Assembly: GCA_023212725.1 (NCBI GenBank)
Contig: JALBYF010000135.1
Location: forward strand, 1-10,220
DNA: 10,220 bases
Direction of reading: 5' to 3'
From: Tranzscheliella williamsii
Taxonomy: Eukaryota > Basidiomycota > Ustilaginomycetes > Ustilaginales > Ustilaginaceae
In this document: one piece after another, positions 7,206 through 10,220 of the stretch
How the letters are laid out: each line of letters begins with the position of its first letter
Position numbering within the stretch: position 1 is the stretch's first letter
The notes under the pieces: generated by a model
What the model saw: the letters and a program-made list of their open reading frames with translations, nothing else
Told to the model about the DNA's origin: nothing
The model's database searches: none
Program-made: the position numbers and the translations under genes

Positions 7206-7342
7206 GATCCGTTGCCAGCTTCATCTGACAAGTCGAGTTTGGGCATGAACCTGGAACACACACACGTCAAACGATGTTGCGTCTTTGCACCAGTAAAGGT
7301 CTGGATTGCCGGCCACAAGCATGGGCTGCATGTTCGTATGCA

Positions 7343-7364
7343 TCTCTCTCTCTCTCTCTCTCTC
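7343..7364 (+). repeat. (TC)11 dinucleotide microsatellite
   Basis: Eleven uninterrupted TC units lie about 140 bp before the xylanase TATA box. Pyrimidine tracts are frequent in fungal promoters and can exclude nucleosomes. The length is likely to vary between strains. Confidence 0.9.
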
Positions 7365-7498
7365 GATGGCGTGTCTATTCTTGGATCGCTCCGGCAAACC
7401 CTTTAGCGGCTACCGTCAGCTCTGCCTCTGCTCCTTTCTAGCACCGTTGCACGATATTGCATGCGAGCATACATTCTTCTCACCAATCATGGCGTGAG

Positions 7499-7519
7499 GC
7501 TCGAATATATAAGTCGAGC
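7499..7519 (+). promoter_or_regulatory. Xylanase TATA box inside an inverted repeat
   Basis: TATATAAG at 7506-7513 lies about 98 bp before the xylanase ATG, a normal distance for a fungal core promoter. It is framed by GCTCGA (7499-7504) and TCGAGC (7514-7519), an exact 6-bp inverted repeat. The leader after it is rich in CATC/CAAC and ends CGAAA before ATG, a favourable start context. Specific regulator sites cannot be assigned with confidence. Confidence 0.65.
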
Positions 7520-7610
7520 GATTCGTCGACGTCTCTTGGAACCATCTCCTCATGTCATCTAACAACATCGACAACTCTCCTTCCATCCGATACTTTGCCC
7601 TCTATCGAAA

Positions 7611-8276
7611 ATGAAGTTCGCCAGCCTCCTCGCTGTTGCCGGTTTTGCCGGTGCCGCTATCGCCAGCCCTACCCCCGCTACCGGCGAAGCGCCCGAGGTT
7701 GAACTCGTCAAGCGCCAGTCGATCAACTACGTGCAGAACTACAACGGCAACGTGGCCAACTTCAGGTACAACCAGGCTGCCGGTACCTACTCTGCTTCGT
7801 GGAACAACCCGGGTGACTTTGTCGTTGGTCTTGGTTGGGGCACCGGTACCTCGAACCGTGTGATTAACTTCAAAGGCAACTACCAGTCGAACCAGGGCTC
7901 GTACCACGCGGTTTACGGTTGGCTCAACAGCCCCTTGACAGAGTACTACGTTGTGGAGAACTACTCTTACGACCCTTGCTCCGTGGGCGGTAGCCAGACT
8001 GTGGGCAGCGTCAACTCGGACGGTGGCAGCTACAAGATCTGCAAGCACACTCAGTACAACCAGCCTTCGATCCAGGGCACCAAAACCTTCATTCAATACT
8101 TTAGTGTGCGTTCCAGCAAGCGCAGCTCTGGCTCGGTCACCCTGTCCAACCACTTCAGTGCTTGGAAGAAGTACGGCTTCGCGAACGGTGCTGCCAACCC
8201 CGACTTCAACTATCAGGTCTTTGCCACCGAGGCCTTCTCTGGCTCTGGTTCCGTCAGCAACCAGATCAGCGGATAG
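7611..8276 (+). CDS. Secreted GH11 endo-1,4-beta-xylanase
   Basis: This complete, intronless 221-residue gene encodes a family 11 xylanase, which cuts internal beta-1,4 bonds in xylan outside the cell. Residues 1-19 form a signal peptide (MKFASLLAVAGFAGAAIAS). A short propeptide ends in KR at 34-35, a Kex2-type site, leaving a mature domain of about 186 residues, the usual GH11 size. The nucleophile is E111 in PLTEYYVVEN and the acid/base is E207 in VFATEAFSGSG. The thumb loop motif PSIQGTKTFIQYFSVR is at 152-167, and the YGW of the jelly-roll core at 102-104. C123 and C144 could form a disulfide. There is no carbohydrate-binding module. Smuts such as Ustilago maydis carry a single-domain GH11 xylanase, and this resembles it. 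A TATA box lies 98 bp upstream. Strong GC-ending codon bias suggests high expression. Confidence 0.97.
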   Translation: MKFASLLAVAGFAGAAIASPTPATGEAPEVELVKRQSINYVQNYNGNVANFRYNQAAGTYSASWNNPGDFVVGLGWGTGTSNRVINFKGNYQSNQGSYHAVYGWLNSPLTEYYVVENYSYDPCSVGGSQTVGSVNSDGGSYKICKHTQYNQPSIQGTKTFIQYFSVRSSKRSSGSVTLSNHFSAWKKYGFANGAANPDFNYQVFATEAFSGSGSVSNQISG

Positions 8277-8660
8277 ACTCCTCTAAACGATGACTTGCAC
8301 GCACCCTTCTTCACGACCCATTGGCTACGTCGAGAAGCGGTCGGGATTGGCTATGTTCAGCGCCTGGTCTGCGTCAGGAAGACAAGGTCGGTCTGCAATC
8401 GACAATGTTTATGTTTTGTGGATCAGAATCAGTACTGGAATGGTAAACTTTGCTGCAGCATAAACATCAGCGCTTCTGACGAACAGACTGACTCATTGAC
8501 GATGGCAAACAAAGGCGAGCTTGTTGAGACTTGAGCAATCCCAACGCAAATGACGCAGCACATCTTGCGCTACCTGTTGTGCTGATAATCAAATGGGGAT
8601 GACGAGTTTACTTAGACTTCCGATTCTCCTGTCAACCCTGCATTTTTTGGAATTTTCTAA
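8277..8660. other. Region downstream of the xylanase, no gene seen
   Basis: This contains the xylanase 3' UTR and spacer. The short open frame near 8295-8534 has no domain or coding bias. No clear polyadenylation signal, RNA gene or element end is visible. Confidence 0.4.
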
Positions 8661-8780
8661 GGGTCCAAATAGAAAAGTACAGTGGCAATTATAAAGGCAT
8701 AGCAGCTAATACAAAGATACAGGGGCCGATACAAAGGTACAGGGGGCAATACAAAGGTACAGGGGCCAATACAATAACCA
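8661..8780 (+). repeat. Tandem 20-bp minisatellite, about six units
   Basis: Six consecutive 20-bp units start at 8661, 8681, 8701, 8721, 8741 and 8761. The middle units at 8721 and 8741 differ at two positions (AGGGGCCGATACAAAGGTAC at 8721); the outer units are progressively diverged. The edges are therefore older and the centre more recently copied, the usual pattern of a minisatellite growing by slippage or unequal exchange. Confidence 0.85.
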
Positions 8781-9540
8781 CTATGGTTCACGCACCTCTG
8801 AAATCACGCTCTGCAACCATCTGGTATCAGCTCGTTTCCAGCATACTACCAGCTCGATTCCAGGTGCAAGTCCAGCGGTCTGAAAACACCAGCGATTGCA
8901 GTGCGAATACACTTGACACTGGAAACACTATGATTGCAGAGCAATTTCAGTATGCCGGCTCCTGGTCTGACGCATGTGGAATTAGGTATACACATTGCTA
9001 GTGGGTGTTGACGCTTCCACTGACGCAATCTTGATGTTACGCCCCAGGGTCTGATAACCTCTGGCGCAGGGTAGCTCACCAGTAGCACCAGTGGCAGGGG
9101 TGAGGCTGGGACGTGCGGTGGGTTGCCGCTACGAGAGGCCAGTCACTGGCGGGAGCAGTAAGGCTCCAGGTCGTATACTTGATCCACTGAGTAGCAGTAG
9201 ACTAAATACATTCGATGCCTGGTCGACTATCGGGTGCAGTGAGGGGAGGGGTTTATATACAGGCACATCGGTGGTCCACCACGCGCACCCCCGGTGGTCT
9301 GCTGGCACATCGGCCCATGCACGGTGTCACGGCCGATAAGCGAATGGGAGCGCGCCTCCTTTCCGAGTATCAAACTTTGGCCCTTTCTGAGGGCGAGGGT
9401 TCGAGACTTGGTGCATGTATTTTCCTTTTGCACGCTTCCCTTTCGACGACATCGATCTTAGCTTTTGCCTTTCCTTTTCGTTTGCTTTTGCTTCGTATAC
9501 CAGCCAACTGTCATTATGGGTCTGCTCAAAATACAACCTG
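8781..9540. other. Non-coding region with short repeats
   Basis: No convincing ORF. TCAGCTCGTTTCCAG (8827-8841) and CCAGCTCGATTCCAG (8850-8864) are near-identical neighbours. GGCACATCGG occurs twice (about 9262 and 9303), as does CGGTGGTC. A TTTATATACAG stretch at about 9250-9260 could be a TATA-like site. The area may be the degraded continuation of the 20-bp repeat tract or the 5' part of the element whose ORF begins at 9802. Confidence 0.35.
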
Positions 9541-9740
9541 GTGAGCGGCAGATACAAATTGACAGCAGTAGTTACAAGATCAGAGCGGTAGCCACAGTTC
9601 TGAGGCTGCAATTTCAGAATATTGACGCGTTGTGTACAAATCCAACTTGGCCATTTCAGTAGTCAGAGCGGCAGCCTCAACCTTTGGAGTGGCAGCTTCA
9701 ACTGGCAGAGAGGTAGCTACACATGCTTAACGGCAATAAC
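9541..9740 (+). repeat. Degenerate 20-bp repeat array related to 8661-8780
   Basis: About nine or ten units of near 20 bp can be read. Those at 9541, 9561, 9581 and 9601 are in exact 20-bp register; later ones slip by a few bases. The rough consensus is GAGCGGCAGCTACAA plus five variable bases. The unit at 9541 (GCGGCAGATACAAATTGACA, from 9545) aligns closely with GGGGCAATACAAAGGTACA of the first array. The array ends about 60 bp before the zinc-finger ORF. Confidence 0.6.
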
Positions 9741-9801
9741 AAACACAGCCTATAGACTGTTGCTTGCCGTCTCCCCATGGCAACACTGCTCCCATCTCCA
9801 A

Positions 9802-10220
9802 ATGGCAGCTGTGGAATGCCCCATCTGCCACTTTGGTGTTGCTGCAACCAACATACTTGATCACATCCGCCGTCATCACAAAGACACTGCAGTCACCCCA
9901 CAGGCAGCGGCATCAGTTGGACTACTAGCATGCTCTTGTGGTCAAGTGGCAAGGAGTCTTGTTGCAATCAAGAAGCACCAGGCACTGCGCCGGTGCGGTG
10001 GCCATGCCGTTCCATTGCCATCTCCCTTATCACCACTGGAGGATGCAGGGACATTGCAGCCGCCTGATGCATCACCATCACCTCGAGCCACTGCTAATGC
10101 AGGGGCACCAACACTGCCACCATCTTCACCAGGTAGCACAGCTGCCAGCATTGCTGAGGATGCCAGGCAGAGTGATGGGGATGATGTGGGCTTTGTGTGG
10201 GTTGGGGACATGCATGCACA
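9802..10220 (+). CDS. Partial zinc-finger protein, possible non-LTR retrotransposon ORF
   Basis: The frame runs from ATG 9802 to the right edge without a stop, 139 codons. Upstream it is open back to 9604, through the repeat array, but has no other ATG. Residues 6-26 form a C2H2-type finger (C6, C9, H21, H25 or H26, in ECPICHFG...DHIRRHH). Residues 44-65 give a second Cys/His set (C44, C46, H59, C65, in LACSCGQVARS...KKHQALRRC). From about 70 to 120 the chain is Pro/Ser/Ala/Thr-rich and probably disordered. Paired N-terminal fingers followed by a flexible linker are seen in fungal LINE-type ORFs before the reverse transcriptase, and also in some transcription or helicase-like proteins. The reverse transcriptase would lie beyond the window, so this assignment is inference. 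Confidence 0.55.
   Translation, partial: MAAVECPICHFGVAATNILDHIRRHHKDTAVTPQAAASVGLLACSCGQVARSLVAIKKHQALRRCGGHAVPLPSPLSPLEDAGTLQPPDASPSPRATANAGAPTLPPSSPGSTAASIAEDARQSDGDDVGFVWVGDMHA

Noticed and set aside
7602..8153. Long minus-strand ORF opposite the xylanase gene (183 codons)
   Set aside because: It is a shadow created by the strong GC-ending codon bias of the GH11 gene; its Val/Arg-rich translation has no domain.
8661..8780. CRISPR-like array
   Set aside because: The units are directly abutting without unique spacers, and the genome is eukaryotic; it is a minisatellite.
9314..9420. Possible tRNA: CATGCAC and GTGCATG as a 7-bp acceptor stem with GGTTCGAGA near the 3' side
   Set aside because: The T-stem needs wobble pairs and an oversized loop, the D-stem does not form, and the spacing is too long without a convincing intron.

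Overview
The window looks like accessory, transposon-rich DNA from a basidiomycete, most likely a smut fungus (Ustilaginales). Supporting signs are intronless genes with GC-rich third positions, a secreted GH11 xylanase with a short KR-ending propeptide, a large protein carrying motifs typical of an expanded basidiomycete-only family, and decayed Tc1/mariner-type and probable LINE-type mobile DNA. The species cannot be fixed from sequence alone.

Layout: 1-1746 is the 3' part of a long ORF that enters from the left edge. Its C-terminal region carries a D...ExK pair (GVDGIIPV, then YIAWEAK) like the PD-(D/E)XK nuclease domain of Crinkler/RHS-type proteins. 1747-2790 is gene-poor. About 2790-5000 is a dead Tc1/mariner transposon. 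Its N-terminal helix-turn-helix part (2926-3327) is cut off from the DDE catalytic part (about 4156-4890) by roughly 0.8 kb of foreign DNA. The catalytic part is itself split over three frames. The inserted DNA carries a TATA box, three GATAAG motifs, several hairpins and a diverged pair of direct repeats, so it resembles an LTR or a non-autonomous element. 5252-6112 encodes a 286-residue protein I do not recognise. 6777-7205 on the minus strand is a possible small gene or gene remnant. 7611-8276 is a complete GH11 endo-xylanase gene with a clear TATA promoter. 8277-9800 has no convincing gene but holds two arrays of related 20-bp repeats (8661-8780 and about 9541-9740). 9802-10220 is the start of a two-zinc-finger ORF leaving the right edge, possibly the first part of a non-LTR retrotransposon ORF.

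The genes do not form a pathway. The xylanase is an ordinary plant-cell-wall degrading enzyme. The nuclease-like protein and the transposon relics around it suggest a rapidly changing, possibly subtelomeric or otherwise repeat-rich compartment. The least ordinary items are the nuclease-like C-terminus, the composite insertion inside the transposon, the unknown 286-residue protein, and the shared 20-bp repeat that leads into the zinc-finger ORF.
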